Source: Antennarius striatus (taxonomy: Eukaryota > Chordata > Actinopteri > Lophiiformes > Antennariidae). From it: a DNA stretch of 64,000 nucleotides. Shown here one piece after another: positions 1 through 12,639 of the stretch (the first letter of the stretch is position 1; the number at the start of each line of letters is the position of its first letter). The translations under genes and the position numbers were made by a program. The DNA is taken from the NCBI RefSeq assembly GCF_040054535.1, contig NC_090797.1, positions 2,078,501 through 2,142,500 of the forward strand, written 5' to 3'. Below the pieces are notes generated by a model. That model was not told where the DNA came from and ran no database searches. It was given only the letters and a program-made list of their open reading frames with translations.

Positions 1-196
1 CTTTCTGGGTTACATGAAACAACAAATATTGACAAGGGGGTTGGGAATCGATTGGCGAAGTGGAACTTCAACCTCCAGTTGTGTTTCTCCCTTGCAGGAG
101 AGTCACCTGTCTCCCACCACTGTGGTTTTTTTCTTTTCGTATATATGTGTGTGTGTGTGTGAGTGTGTACGACTTTGAGCCCACAGTTCTGGAACC

Positions 197-619
197 ATGA
201 AGTGTGGACCGCTGCTTCTTCTGGGGCTCCTGCTCCTCCAGCAAGGCCGTTGCTTCGAGTTCGTGATCGATGGTGAATGGGCTGACGAGAGGGTGAGTCG
301 GAGGGAGAAAAGTGTGTGTTTGGATGGACGGGATTGAGTTTGAGGGATTCTAGGAGGAGGAGGAAGTCGGTTGTGATCTTTGGGGCCAAATAGAATTTGT
401 GTTCAGGAATGGATTCCACGAGATTTTTAACATTTTCGTGAGAAGTGAACATTTTCAATTTGAGATCGTTGAGGACGGGTCTTTGCGCGTGATGAATAAT
501 CTCGGGATTGTTATCTCGTGAAACTCAAAAGAATGTGTTTGAAGTGTTACAAGTTGTTCGTTAGGGCACCAAGAAGGAGCTGCCAGGCACTCTGCCTCCC
601 ACTGCATATCTAAAAGCCC

Positions 620-653
<34 letters not shown>

Positions 654-3600
654 CAAGGCTTGTACACTAATATACATATACATGCGATTGTCCAACGGAC
701 TACTAGAGTGTGCTACTAATTTCTCTTTGGGGATTCTAACAGTATATAAAATAAACTTAAAACGTCCTTTCCTCAGCAGAGAAGTTAAGTTCTGTAACTT
801 ATCTCCTAATTTTTTCTTTCACGTTACCCAACTAAATCAAATTGATCCTAATTTTTCTTTCTGCCACCAGTCGCATCTACAGAATCATCGGGACAGACAC
901 AAGGTGAGGTCATCTTTCTTACGCCGTCAGTATCCCATATTTTCCGTGTCTAATTGCACAGTAGAGACAATAATATTCTACGTGTGGAATGTCTCCAAAA
1001 TGAAGATGACCCTGTGATTCTTAATCTTCTGTCCGAGTTGATTGGACAGTGTGAAGCTGATGACTCTTGTGCGTTTCAGAGGGAAATATTGACTGGCCAG
1101 GAGCTGGAGGCTCAGGAAGAGGTAGGACTCTGCTTGTTGTTCTAACCCTCTCCGCTGTAGCACACTTTCATCTTATCTCCCAGTCAATAAGTTTGCGTTT
1201 GGAGAGATTCTGATGACTGACGGGTTATTGACTTCTCTTTATCCCAATGTGACTCGTTTTTCGTCTTTGCCTCTCGTTTGACTTCAATAATGTCACATCT
1301 TTGTGATGTAAGTTCCCCTCCTTACCCGTAAAGGGATGCACTCCACGGAGCGGTATAAACCGATGCAAACATGGTTTATTCTTAATAGAGGCAGGACAAC
1401 CCCACAGCTGGCTATTGGCCTCACCGGACCAATGCTCCGCCCTTCAGTCAGTAGCATCAAATCCAATCAAATGTGGGAAAAATGGTCAAGGATCCACCCT
1501 TTTACTCCCAACCCAACCTTTCACCAATTTTCCTCGAAATCAGGCCAGTAGTTTTTAAGAAAAATAAATCTCAGCTCCACCCCCTTATCTGCTGTGCCTG
1601 GAGACCCAACCTCCTACCAGGTTTCATGCTGACAAACCAACCAACCAGCAACCACAACTCAATTTATTCACCTTATGTTGAGATGTGGTGTCAAACATGA
1701 CATGGTTACGCATTTGACGGTAACGTCTCCGTTGCCCAGGGAGATGGCGTCACCGTCAGGAGCTATCACGTGGAGAGCCGGATCACGTCGCGCTTCGCCC
1801 ACACCACCGTCAGGAGCTTGGCGGTCAATTCAGGCTCCGAAGACCACATTCTTGGCTTCGATGTCCGGATCCCCAAACAAGCTTTTATCACCAATTTCAC
1901 CATGTGAGCCAGTTTCACGCAATCCCAGCCGCCTTCAGAAAAGTCTGGAGGCTTGACTGCCGCCTTTTTGTTGCAGGAATGTTAATGGGATGGCTTTCGT
2001 GGGATCCGTGAAGGAGAGGGCAGTGGCCAGGCACTTGTTCAACCAGGCCAGAGCAAAAGGCAAGGCAGCAGGCATTGTCGGGTATGGAACCAGCCTCTTG
2101 GAAGTCAATCAGCCGTCAGAGTTCAGCGTCATACCGACTGAAATGTTTCCGCTTCACAGGACTAACTCCCAGGACTTGGACAACTTTCAGGCAGAGGTCG
2201 TTGTTCCCGCTGGCACCATTGTTGAGTTTGAGATCCACTACGAGGAGATGTTGCGTCGGAAGCTAAGTTTCTACGAGCACTCCCTGCACCTGCATCCTGG
2301 GAGGCTGGTACCAAACTTCCAGGTGGGAATATCATAACTTGCATGACTTTCTGCACGCCTGAGAGTTTTTTTTGCAATCACCCCTGAGCTGGTCTCTGTC
2401 CAGGTCGATGTGTACATCTATGAGCCGAAGGGGATTTCCTTGGTACAACATATGAACAACTTTCAAGGGCAGTTTTCAGACCTGGTTAAAGTTACAACAA
2501 CAGAGTACAAGGTAAGACTGGAGAACACATCTGCAAACACATCTGCACAGACTATCAAACTAAATGAAACTGAGCAACCAGGATCTGCATGAAAGTAGGC
2601 TTAGATTTTGGAATGAATCTCATCCAGGTAAACATTTTTCAGGTTTTTAAAGTTTTGCAGCTTAAAATTTCATAGCTAAGATGGTTTGAATCGAGACTCT
2701 GGCCTTGTTCAGGTTGTAGCTTGGATTTTGCCCGATCAAGCATTGGCTTGTGAATATTTAACCAGATGCCCGATATCCCCAGGCTCACGTCGTCTTCAAA
2801 CCGAACCTGCAGCGGCAGAGAAAGTGTGACAACTGCACCGAAAATGCGATAGATGGCGTCTTCACTGTAAAATACGACGTGAAAAGGGACAGCACCGCCG
2901 GGGAGCTCCAGGTATCACTCAGCCATCTCGGTGCCTCTCACAACTGGGTAGCGAACTTTGTTTATTCAGCTAAAAGCAACCCAGGGACAGTCCCTCAAGC
3001 GTTCTACGTATGTTTCTCCCAGGTCTCTGATGGTCACTTCGTCCACTTCTTTGCGACTTCCAATCTCTCGCCACTTCCTAAGAACATCGTGTTTGTCATT
3101 GACATCAGTGGATCCATGTGGGGAGTCAAGATGAAACAAGTGAGTGCTTCTGGTATGGTCGGTGGACTTCAAATCCCCCAATCCTGTTGCTCGTCTTTCA
3201 CCCCCTCCGTGGTAAAAACACTAATGCCGTGTAGTTGTTCAAAGGAATGTGATTCATTCCAAACTTGTCTCACAGACAGTGGAGGCCATGCTGGCTATTT
3301 TGGATGACCTGACTGAAGAAGATAACTTCAACATCATTGACTTCAACCACAACGTGAATTGCTGGAGCGACGAGCTGGTCCCGGTTTCCTCTTTTCAGAT
3401 CAGCGCTGCCAAGAAGTACATCCAGAACATCAAACCCAATGGAGGTGTGACCACACGATTCTTTAAGGAGCTTCTGAGCCCTCTGTCAATCTGTTGATAC
3501 TTTAACGCTGTACTGACCTTTGACACCAGGTACTAACATCAATGAGGCATTGATGAGAGCCATTCAGATGTTGGTCAGGTCGTCCAATAGTGGGCTCCTC

Positions 3601-6600
3601 GACCCTCGTTCCGTCTCCATGATCATCCTGGTGTCCGATGGAGACCCCACTGTGGGTAAGACCAGCTCAGCTCTAAAACAAAGCTTTATGATTTGTCCTT
3701 TTGAAATGTCTGTAAAAGTCGCAACCTTACGTTGCTTTCTGATACTCTGTCATCAATGTGTCCTTCGTGATTCCCAAAGGCGAGATCAAGCTCAGCACCA
3801 TCCAGAAGAACGTGAAGCGGGCGATGAGGGAGGAGTACTCTCTCTTCTCACTGGGCATCGGTTATGATGTAGACTATGACTTCCTGGAACGTATCGCCAT
3901 GGAGAACAGGGGCATAGCACAGAGGATCTACGCCAATCACAATGCTGCAGAGCAACTACGGGTAGGAAGTTCTAAATAACTTCACGAGATATGGGCTGGC
4001 TTTCCTGATGGTCTTGAAACATCTTCAACATTCCCATGACACTCCCTTCTCTCTCCCGTGTAGGTGTTTTACAGGCAGGTCTCCTCCCCCCTGCTTCGAA
4101 GGATCACCATTCAGTTCCCTGACGGGACGGTGTCGGATGTCACCCAGAACCGCTTTGATAAATACTTTGCCGGCTCGGAGCTGGTGGTGGCTGGGAAGGT
4201 TCTGCTGCCCGACAGCAACACCTTGAACAGCTTCACCACCGCGTCTGCGGTGAGTATCCTCAACACAACCGTTTACCACAATGTGGTACAACCACGTGCC
4301 ATGAGAAAGCACAATCAAAAAAATCAAGGTTCTTGTACGTGGGTCAAGGGAGGAAATGGGAATGACCAGTGATATCTATCCCATCCTATCCCACAGTCCC
4401 AAATGGACATCACCCTGGAGACCGATGCCAGCATCACAGAGCTTGACATGGAGTTGGCCAAGCAAGAGCATTCCTTCACGGGCTTCGCCAGACAAATGTG
4501 GGCTTACATCACCATCAAGCAGCTAATAGCAGACAGGTGAGCTAATACAAGGTAATCCCATCGAGCGTCAGGTTGACTTTCGGTACTGAATTGATGGGAT
4601 AGTCTGCCCTAGCGGTGAGTTGGGGCTACTGTTGGTATCTGACTGGACTCTCCTCTAGGTCTCTGGCTACGACGGCTGCCAAGAAGAAGAAGATCACCCA
4701 GAAGATAATGACGATCGCTGTGGAACATCAGTTTGTCACGCCACTCACCGCTCTGCTGGTAGAGAGCTCGGATGGCAGTGAGAGGCTCCTGGCCAACTCC
4801 CCGAAGGCTCGTGAACAAGGCTGCTGCCCAGGTGCCTGGCGCCGGTCGGATAGTTCTGGAAGTCTGTTTGGAGGTTTGATTTTTTATTTACCTGAAGCAA
4901 ACTGAAGTCTACCTTTTGTAGGAGCTGGATTAGGAGGACCCTCTCCTAGTCAGTCTCAGGTCCAGCTTGTCTACCAGCCTCCGCCCTGGGTCCAGATGAC
5001 TACCCCGCTCCCTCCCAGCCAGGTTGCAAAGGGTCCAGAAGTGTGGACCCTGCCGGGAAAGGTCAATTTAGGTAAAAACTACACTCCTGTGAGCTTAAAC
5101 ATGAGTGCTACTCCATGTACACTGCGCTAATCATTTATCTGACCCAGTGGACAATGACCCTCACTTCATCATCCACCTGCCCACAAGTGACATGGACATC
5201 TGCTTCAACATCGACTCCAAACCGGGTCACATTCTCAACTTGGTTTCTGACAGAGGAACAGGTACCAGCCTCCACGAAAAATACCCGTTTTTGTTCTCAA
5301 CATTTTGCCACCTCCTCCCGATGCAGATGAAAGGCTAAATCTGAAACTCACAATAATGCTAGCGTTTGGTTGATGCTTTCCTGACCCCTCCCTGTTAAGA
5401 CTCTTCTCTTGTCCTGAAGGTTTGGCGGTCAACGGTCAGCTGGTCGGCGCAAAACAGTTGCAGAAAGGCAAACTGAAGACCTTCTTCGGCGCCATCTCGG
5501 TTTTCTCCGAGCCCGATGGAGTCGGCGTGATTGTCAGCCCCGACGGCATCGTCATGAGCGACGGCAGGAACAAACACAACTTCACATGGGGGGAGACGGC
5601 TGCGATCACACAGGAAGGGTAGGGGATCAACCTTTTTATTACAGCGTCTGCCTTGCTGCTGACGGCGGCGTCACTTTGTCCAGTGCTTCTGTGTTTCAGC
5701 GTGAGGATCTCCATCGTGAAGGACTCCCGCGTTTCAGTCAAGATAAACGAGAACGTCGAGGTGATTGTGTTGCTGCACCGGGTGTGGAAGAAAAATCCAG
5801 TCAACGTTGACTTCCTCGGTGTCTACATCGACAACGAGAACCAGTACTCCCCCGTGGCCCATGGACTCATAGGTTCGTACACGTAGATTGAAAGACTCGT
5901 GGGCTGGTACCGGTCCGTGGGTCAGTCGGTACCGGGTCACACAGAAGGAATCCAGACGTCTAATTATTTCTGTTTCCTTTCTGATCTGATTCTGAACAAT
6001 CTTTTGTTTTAAATGAGAGGATTCTATCCTCCACATCTATGAGTCACTCTTGATGCCTGTGGAGATGCTTGCCTCGGTCACATGACTACCCTATTAAAGG
6101 GGCCACTCCGGCCGCTAACACAGAATACTAAACTGAAACTACCAAGCTAGTAGAAACAAACGTGACATTACAAGTACGCTGGCAATAAAGTTGATACAAA
6201 CTGGATTGACATTTATTATTTATATGTATACATTTTTACACAGCCCAGCTAAAAAAATACATAATTCTCCTCAGGTCAGTTTTCCAGGGAGCCTGAGGTG
6301 ACGGTTTACGACATCCACGACGGACGCGACCCTCTGAAGAAGGAGGCCACGATGGAGGTGAAGGGCAACAGGATGAAGGTCACCAGGTAGGCCGTCTGTG
6401 GTAGAGCTGATTCCAGGGGGAATCGACGGCTTACTGAACGTGTCGTGTGTTTGACCAGGGGCTGGCAGAAGGATTACAGGGCCGACAACAAGCGCGGCTC
6501 AAACGTCTTCTGCTGGTTCGTTCACAACAGCGGGAAGGGCTTCATTGACGGTCGCTACACCGACTACATCGTCCCAGATCTCTACAGCTTCCTCCCGACA

Positions 6601-6606
6601 GTCTGA
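197..6606 (+). CDS. itih2: Inter-alpha-trypsin inhibitor heavy chain H2 (ITIH2), 21 exons
   Basis: Secreted plasma heavy chain that is coupled to bikunin through chondroitin sulfate and transferred to hyaluronan. Exons: 197-292, 871-903, 1080-1121, 1740-1903, 1977-2081, 2160-2322, 2404-2511, 2783-2911, 3023-3139, 3276-3444, 3530-3655, 3780-3961, 4064-4249, 4397-4536, 4659-4873, 4922-5071, 5148-5261, 5420-5618, 5700-5872, 6275-6386, 6459-6606. They sum to 2871 nt, or 956 aa (human about 946). Exon 1 encodes a leucine-rich signal peptide (MKCGPLLLLGLLLL). The VIT domain follows, then a VWA domain opening with the MIDAS motif DISGS in exon 9. The C-terminal part keeps VDNDPHFII (exon 17), the Asp-Pro site where family members are cleaved and esterified to chondroitin sulfate. 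It ends in the conserved VHNSGKGFIDG block. The two tiny exons 2 and 3 are the least certain; they are short and not conserved in sequence. Confidence 0.95.
622..652. repeat. (TG)n microsatellite in itih2 intron 1
   Basis: About 15 uninterrupted TG dinucleotides. Open reading frames crossing it are artefacts. Confidence 0.95.
1320..1735. other. itih2 intron 3, no gene recognised
   Basis: The largest early intron (1122-1739). Short open frames occur, but none shows family resemblance or a splice-bounded exon. I see nothing else in it. Confidence 0.5.
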
Positions 6607-6771
6607 GATACCAGAAACACATTCCCACACTCTGAGCTGCTGTTAATCCACTGAGATTTGCATCCATTTCAACAGAATGAGTTAAAAAACAAAACTGCAG
6701 CCAAGAGATTTGCAAATCGATTTTTCTCCCTAAATGATTTTTCAATCAACACCAGGAGTCGCGCGTTGAAT

Positions 6772-6777
6772 TTTATT
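6772..6777 (-). terminator. kin: kin poly(A) signal (AATAAA on minus strand)
   Basis: TTTATT on the plus strand lies 169 bp past the kin stop codon. It sits inside the itih2 3' UTR. Confidence 0.65.
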
Positions 6778-6822
6778 TGAAAGAAATGTACATCTGTAAA
6801 AGTTAAGTTCAACTTGAACGTC

Positions 6823-6828
6823 AATAAA
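6823..6828 (+). terminator. itih2: itih2 poly(A) signal (AATAAA)
   Basis: First canonical AATAAA after the itih2 stop, 217 bp downstream of it, followed by a second AATAAA-like run. Confidence 0.75.
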
Positions 6829-6945
6829 AAATAAAAACATGATTCTCTGTGATAACTGGGAAGAATTGCATTGTGGGACGCGTGGGTATGTAGAGGGAAG
6901 TGGACTCTGACACAGTAGAGTACCTCCAGCCAGACGCTTGTTGGT

Positions 6946-9282
6946 TCAAGCTAGTTTGGAGAAGTCCTCGTAGGCGACGTCGACTCTCCTGCCCTTCTGT
7001 TGACCCTGAAGACGACACAAGAGAAACGTTAACGGTGTCAGAAAGCATTTCGCATCCACGATAACTAAACCCGTGATTAACGAGGAACAAGATCCGCCGT
7101 TTACTCACAGATTCCAGCGTCAGAGTCGCGCTGAAGTTCTTTTCGTCTATTCCCTCCAGCAGCGCCTCCATGTCTCTGTAGGGACCGTTTAGGATCCGAA
7201 CCCGTTTACCTGAAACGAGTTCCACAGTGAGATCAAAGTGGTTGGTTTGACATTCAGGATTCTGTGGATTCAACGTGTCAGAAAGGGTTGACCGGTGTTG
7301 GTGCTTCACCTGGAGCAGGTATGACCGTCTCCACGTGATTCTGGTCCAACTTCAGTTTGTCTCCGGAGTCGATCATCTTCACCAGCGCTGCGTATTTGTC
7401 TCGAACCTCCTACGGAAAAAAGATTTAAGACTTTTAGCAACGCTCATCATCTTCTGATCCAGTGACGGTGGCAAAGTCACACCCAAAAGAAACAACAGAA
7501 AGGGGCTGTTACCATGACAATGGCCTTCTTCTTGTGGTACTTCTCTCCCAGCCTCTTGGTGACGACTTTGACCACAATGTTGGGCTGCAGCCAGTAATCT
7601 GTTCGCACGGACTGCTGCTGCTTCCTCCTCTTGTTCTCCTCCATCTGAACCAAAAAAATAAGTGTTTCAGCTGGACGGAAGGAAGACAGACGCACGGAAA
7701 AGACCAGAGCGCCGCCTCTACCTCCATGATCTCCTCCAGAGCCGACTTCTTCCTCTTGTCCACACGGGAGTCCGAACTGGAGGACGTGTCTTTCCTCTTG
7801 GTGGAAGCTGCTGCTGCTTTGAGGGCGCTGGCGCCCAGAGCAGAGCTGCAGAGGAGGGAAAAGAGTGTCAGAAAAATCATTTCATTCTGTCTGCTCGTCA
7901 TCAACCTGAAAAGAGCTTTTAGTACCTCGCTTTGGAGGGGCCGGCGACGCAAGATGAAGCACCAAGGTTGAAAGCAACTGCAGAATAAAGAATTTTTAAG
8001 AAGAGTCACAGACAAAACTCATTAAAAAAAAGAAAAAAAAAAGACAAAATAATTGCTTTGCTCACTTTTTTCTTCTTCGCTCTCACGTTGCAGCTCTGTG
8101 TAAACTGGAGTTTCCTGCGGAGTGAAAAGCGAAGTTAAAACATTCCTGATATCGATGCTTCTGTTTGTCCGAACAAGCTGAAACTCCTGCGGTACTCACT
8201 TCCGGCTCCTTGCTGTCGCGGCCCCGGCGGACCTGGTCCGCGATGAACTTGGCGCTCCTCTCCTCGTCGTCGAGGTCGTGCTTCTTCTTTCTCGCCTGCT
8301 CTTCTTGGCGGCGGATGGTCTCAGGGTCGCGGTCGATGTACTGGATGTACCAGCCTTTAGGCGTCTCGTCGACCTTACAAAAACCTGTCGGTAGCACAAA
8401 GCTGATTATTACATATGTTCAATTAAAGGTGTGCAGGTGAGTCGTCAGCGGCTCGGGTTACCTTCTCGACCCAACCACTTGGTGAAGTCGGTCAGAGTCT
8501 CCCACTTGGTGGAGTTCATGTGGATGTGTTCTCTGTCGCTGATGTATTCGTTGTAGACGATGTTGTTGTGCACCCGTTTGGTTCCTGCAGGTGAAGCAAA
8601 AAGAACGAGATCGGTCTTTGGCATTATTAAAATAAAAAAACAAAAAAAAACAAGCACGCACCCAGATGCACGAGTGAGGACTCACCAAAACGCCTTCGCA
8701 GCAACTCCACGAACTCATTCTTAAATTCACTGGGGGAAAAGAAACGGATGAACATCTGGAACAAACCACTGAAGATCTGAGAAAACAGCAGCTGTGATGT
8801 CATCAACCAGTGATTACTGCTGTGATCACGTGACAAATCTAAGTTGTCTTCATCTCCTCCGTTATTATTTACACTACAAAAACCACCAAAATACGTAAGT
8901 GCAGTTTATTTTCAATCACAAACTAAGCCAGAAAATTCTAAGTTATACTTTCGAGCCCTTCGGTGTACTTTCATTGTATTTGTACTTACCTGGAGAAATA
9001 GTCCATGAACTTGTTAGGGTTCTCTGAGGCCAGCAGCAGCTGCCTCTGGTGGGACTCCGACATGCAGTGACATTTGAAACCGTTCTGACCACAAAATGAG
9101 ACAAATGAAGTTTAACATTAAAGAAACACAACTAATAACGAGTGTAACACGTGTGCCCGACCACCCACCTCATCTCTGCATTGTTTCTGACACATCTGGC
9201 AGTACCATCTCAGCTTCTGTAATCCTTTGGATTTTATCCGGTTGGCAATCGCTTTTGGGGACAGGAAATCCGCCTTTCCCAT
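6946..9282 (-). CDS. kin: DNA/RNA-binding protein KIN17, 12 exons
   Basis: Nuclear zinc-finger protein linked to DNA replication/repair and to pre-mRNA. Exons in plus coordinates, from 5' to 3' of the gene: 9169-9282, 8990-9084, 8686-8729, 8462-8584, 8200-8384, 8066-8114, 7926-7977, 7722-7845, 7513-7644, 7310-7409, 7109-7209, 6946-7005. They sum to 1179 nt, or 392 aa (human 393). The start MGKADFLSPKAIANRIKSKG is followed by the C2H2 finger, with CQMCQKQC in exon 1 and the paired histidines (KCHCMSESH) in exon 2. Exon 4 carries the winged-helix part (FTKWLGREG). Exon 8 has the basic SAL..EIMEVE-type segment. The C-terminal tandem SH3-like region is in exons 9-12 (VRTDYWLQP, GDKLKLDQNH, GKRVRILNGPYRD) and ends YEDFSKLA. 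It is tail-to-tail with itih2 and head-to-head with atp5f1c. Confidence 0.95.
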
Positions 9283-9964
9283 TTTCTCGCGCTCCGATAA
9301 GCTTAAAATATATCGTATCAATCAATTAATGTCACTTAAATCGAGAAATAATCGAAGTATAATACAATCGCACTCAGCCGAAGATCAGCCACTACGAGAA
9401 CCGTTTATCTAAGCAGCTTCCGCGTGTTTGACGTCACAATCTCGCGAGAACTCTTAGAGCCCGAGACAATAATAGCTGCATTCGGGTGCTGCATAAGAGT
9501 GGGATTTTTTAAAACTTAAACCATAAATTACCGTCCAACTTGTAATACGATATATTTTCTCTAAAACATATGCATATAATGTTTTTAAAATTATATTTAG
9601 AAATAAAATAACTATACCAAATAATTTGCATAATATGTACATGTTAGACCACGATTGAAATGTTATTTGCTTGACGAATCCGATATTTCAGTATTAATTC
9701 ATGGTCATTAATAGGAGATATGTCACCTATACAATAACTTCCTGGCTTCACAAGACTTAAGAAACAACTTTAAAATAAATGTAGTTATTTTAAAGGATGG
9801 TACGTGTTCTCAAAAGACCTGTAAGGGCTTTATCAAATAATTTTATGTCTTAATTTTATACATTATTTTCAACATTCCTGCTGTTCATGAAGGCAGCATT
9901 CGTCCATTTTGCCTTAATCCTGCACATGCGCAGTCCAGGGTGTCTGACCTTCATTGGAGTAACC
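9283..9964. promoter_or_regulatory. Shared kin / atp5f1c promoter interval
   Basis: The start codons of the divergent kin (-) and atp5f1c (+) genes are 683 bp apart. The kin-proximal end carries a consensus cAMP-response element TGACGTCA (9429-9436) and, 3 bp later, the palindrome TCTCGCGAGA (9440-9449), a known element of ubiquitous TATA-less promoters. The middle (9480-9880) is AT-rich with no recognised gene. Whether one or two core promoters are used cannot be told from sequence. Confidence 0.65.
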
Positions 9965-12481
9965 ATGTTCGCTCGGACCAGCGCGTTGGTGTTCTCCCCA
10001 CAATGGTAAAGACAGTAATAAATTAAAACATTCTCAACCGTCGACAACTTTATTCTCATTTCCTGCTCTTAGCGGAAACATCTGATCAATTTTCGTCACT
10101 TGTGAGCCGGAAAGCAGGCAGTCATTGAAGCAAGGACATGCTAGCGAGGAGGCCGCGGCTAATGAATGACAGCGGGTTGCTGCACTGCGGCTAGCAGCTA
10201 AGGCTAGCTAGCTAAAATGACATTAAGCTGCTAAATATATTTCGGTTGTGCTAAAAGATAAAGAACGTAAACATTTGATCGTGGAATAAAGGGGCTGATC
10301 TTCTGTATAACGGTGTCATTAGCTAAGCATTAGCTGTCACTACTTGTTAGTACTAAGTCAGTGCTAAGCTAACTTATGCTAGCAAGAAAGCATTATTTAC
10401 ATGATGCTAATGCCACATCAACTACTGGACAGTGCAGTCAAGTTTACACCTGTTTAAAGTGTTGTTACCTGTTTTAGCCTTCAGCTAAAGCTAACTAACG
10501 GGATGTGTTTGTGTTCGCAGTGGGCAGGTCAGGAACATGGCTACCCTGAAGGACAGTAAGTACTTTTGCATTCTGGTCTCTTCATATTTAAGGACAAAAC
10601 AGCAGCATAACATGATTATTGAATTGATTTGTGATCATGTGACAGACTCTTGGATTCAAACCTGCAACCATTTGATTCTGAAGGATGATGTGGACTCAAA
10701 TCGTAGAGAAAAAACACAACATTGACAGTGACACCAGTTGTTTTTATTTTGACGCGTAACGTTTCAGCTAGCATCTACCGATGCACCGTTGCAATGCCAA
10801 GAAGAGTCATATGGTTCTGGAGGGATTAGTAGCGAGTTAGTACCACGGATCATCCAGCGTTCACTAAATGTGATGGTTTAATCCGTGCTGCTGTCTTCTC
10901 TTTCTGCCAGTCACCATTCGGTTGAAGTCCATCAAGAACATCCAGAAAATCACCAAATCCATGAAGATGGTGGCCGCTGCCAAGTACGCTCGCGCTGAGA
11001 GGCAGCTGAAGCCGGCAAGAATCTACGGCAACGGCGCCCTCGGTATGCGTCATCGTTTTGGTTTACTTGAAAGGGATTTTACTCTTATTACATTAATTTT
11101 GTTAGGCACTTTCTCGGCACTCAATGTCGCCAGTTTTCCTTCTAATAAATGTACTTTTTGCTCCCCCAGCCCTGTATGAGAAGGCAGACATTAAGCCGGA
11201 GGAAAAATCCACCAAGCATTTGATAGTTGGCGTGACCTCGGACCGTGGACTTTGTGGCGCCATCCACTCGGGCGTGGCCAAAGTCATCAAGAGCCAGATC
11301 GGTGCCCTCTCTGAGGCCGGCAAGGAGGTGAAGGTGATCAACGTGGGAGACAAGCTGAGGGGCCTCCTGCATAGGTGAGAGTGGAAACGCAGCCGTGGTT
11401 AGTTTCATTTTGTGATGAAATCCTGTGTGTTTCGATTCGTGCGCTATGCTAACAATCATTCCCCATTAGAACTCATGGAAACCACATCATTATGAACTGC
11501 AAGGAAATCGGTCGCAAGCCACCCAGCTTCGGCGACGCCTCCATTGTCGCCACTGAGCTGCTCAACTCTGGATACGAATTTGATGAAGGCACCGTCATCT
11601 TCAACCGATTCAGGTAAAACCGGCTGAATTTCGACTCGTCCTCCTTTTTTAAATGAATGAAAAAATCATCGAAAGCTAAATGCGCTTCCTGTTTCTCTGC
11701 TGCAGGTCTGTCATCTCCTACAAGACGGACCAGAAGCCGTTGTTTTCCACAGATGCTGTCGCCAATGCAGGTAAGCGTCGTCGTTTTGAGTTGGATAGGG
11801 ATGTCCGATCGGAGCTACACTAAACATCTGCCCCGTGCAGAGACCATGAGCATCTATGATGACATCGACGCTGATGTGCTGAGGAACTACCAGGAGTTCG
11901 CCCTGGTCAACATCATCTACCTGGCCTTCAGGGAGTCCTCCACCAGCGAGCAGAGCGCCAGGATGACCGCCATGGACAGCGCTAGCAAGAATGCCTGTAA
12001 GACTCGCTTTTACCGACGATTCCAGATTACATTTCTGGAACTGTGACCTCATTTCCTCCCACGTCTCTCGCAGCTGAGATGATCGACAAGCTGACCCTCA
12101 CCTTTAACCGGACCAGACAGGCCGTGATCACCAAGGAGCTCATCGAGATCATCTCTGGAGCCGCTGCTCTGTAAGTCGCCTCTTTAGCCTCGCTTCTGTA
12201 CGATCCATCGTCCTCGTGTCTTTCCTGCCTCTCCACCACACACCTTTTTCATCTTCCATCGCATGCTGTCGTGGTTAATTTTGCTCTCACCTCGTCTCCC
12301 CCTCAATTTGCTCGACTCAGGAACTGAAGCTTGTTTTAACCGGAGGTAACAATGTAGAATTGAATCAGTAGAAATGTGCAGCAGACTCTAGAATAAATCC
12401 AGACGCCCTTTAGCTGCACACTGAATCTCCAGACCTGTTATCTTGTTTTTTTCTGATGTTTGTTTTTCTCTTTCCAGATAA
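9965..12481 (+). CDS. atp5f1c: ATP synthase F1 subunit gamma, mitochondrial
   Basis: Central rotor shaft of mitochondrial F1Fo ATP synthase. Exons: 9965-10005, 10521-10555, 10911-11042, 11170-11374, 11470-11613, 11706-11770, 11841-11996, 12074-12170, then 12478-12481. These give 292 aa. Exon 1 encodes an amphipathic mitochondrial presequence ([13 protein letters not shown]). The mature chain starts near [20 protein letters not shown] and contains the invariant [17 protein letters not shown], the [11 protein letters not shown] segment and the C-terminal rotor helix [20 protein letters not shown], ending GAAAL. A 25-bp cassette exon (12321-12345) gives an alternative one-residue-longer C-terminus. 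Intron 1 contains many GCTAGC-type words. Confidence 0.96.
12321..12345 (+). other. atp5f1c: atp5f1c alternative cassette exon
   Basis: Bounded by an AG (12319-12320) and a GTAAC donor. If included, exon 8 (ending ..GCT CT) continues G AAC TGA, so the protein ends GAAALN. If skipped, splicing to 12478 gives CTA TAA and GAAAL. In mammals the liver and heart forms of the gamma subunit differ by exactly one C-terminal residue through skipping of a tiny exon. The same design is visible here. Confidence 0.7.
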
Positions 12482-12592
12482 ATGGGCAGGAGATCATCAT
12501 TTCTGTCACCTATAGCTCTTCAAAGTACTGCAGGCACCTGTTGCTGTTGAGTCAATGAAAGTTGTGCTTCTGTTTGTAAAATATATGGAGAA

Positions 12593-12598
12593 AATAAA
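12593..12598 (+). terminator. atp5f1c: atp5f1c poly(A) signal
   Basis: AATAAA 112 bp after the terminal stop codon. Confidence 0.8.
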
Positions 12599-12639
12599 CC
12601 TCTTAAAGATTCCTCATGCTTTCATTGTGTTCCTCTACC

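Noticed and set aside
7462-8015. 169- and 168-codon frames on both strands at 7.5-8.0 kb
   Set aside because: They read through introns of kin; the true exons are 7513-7644, 7722-7845 and 7926-7977 on the minus strand.
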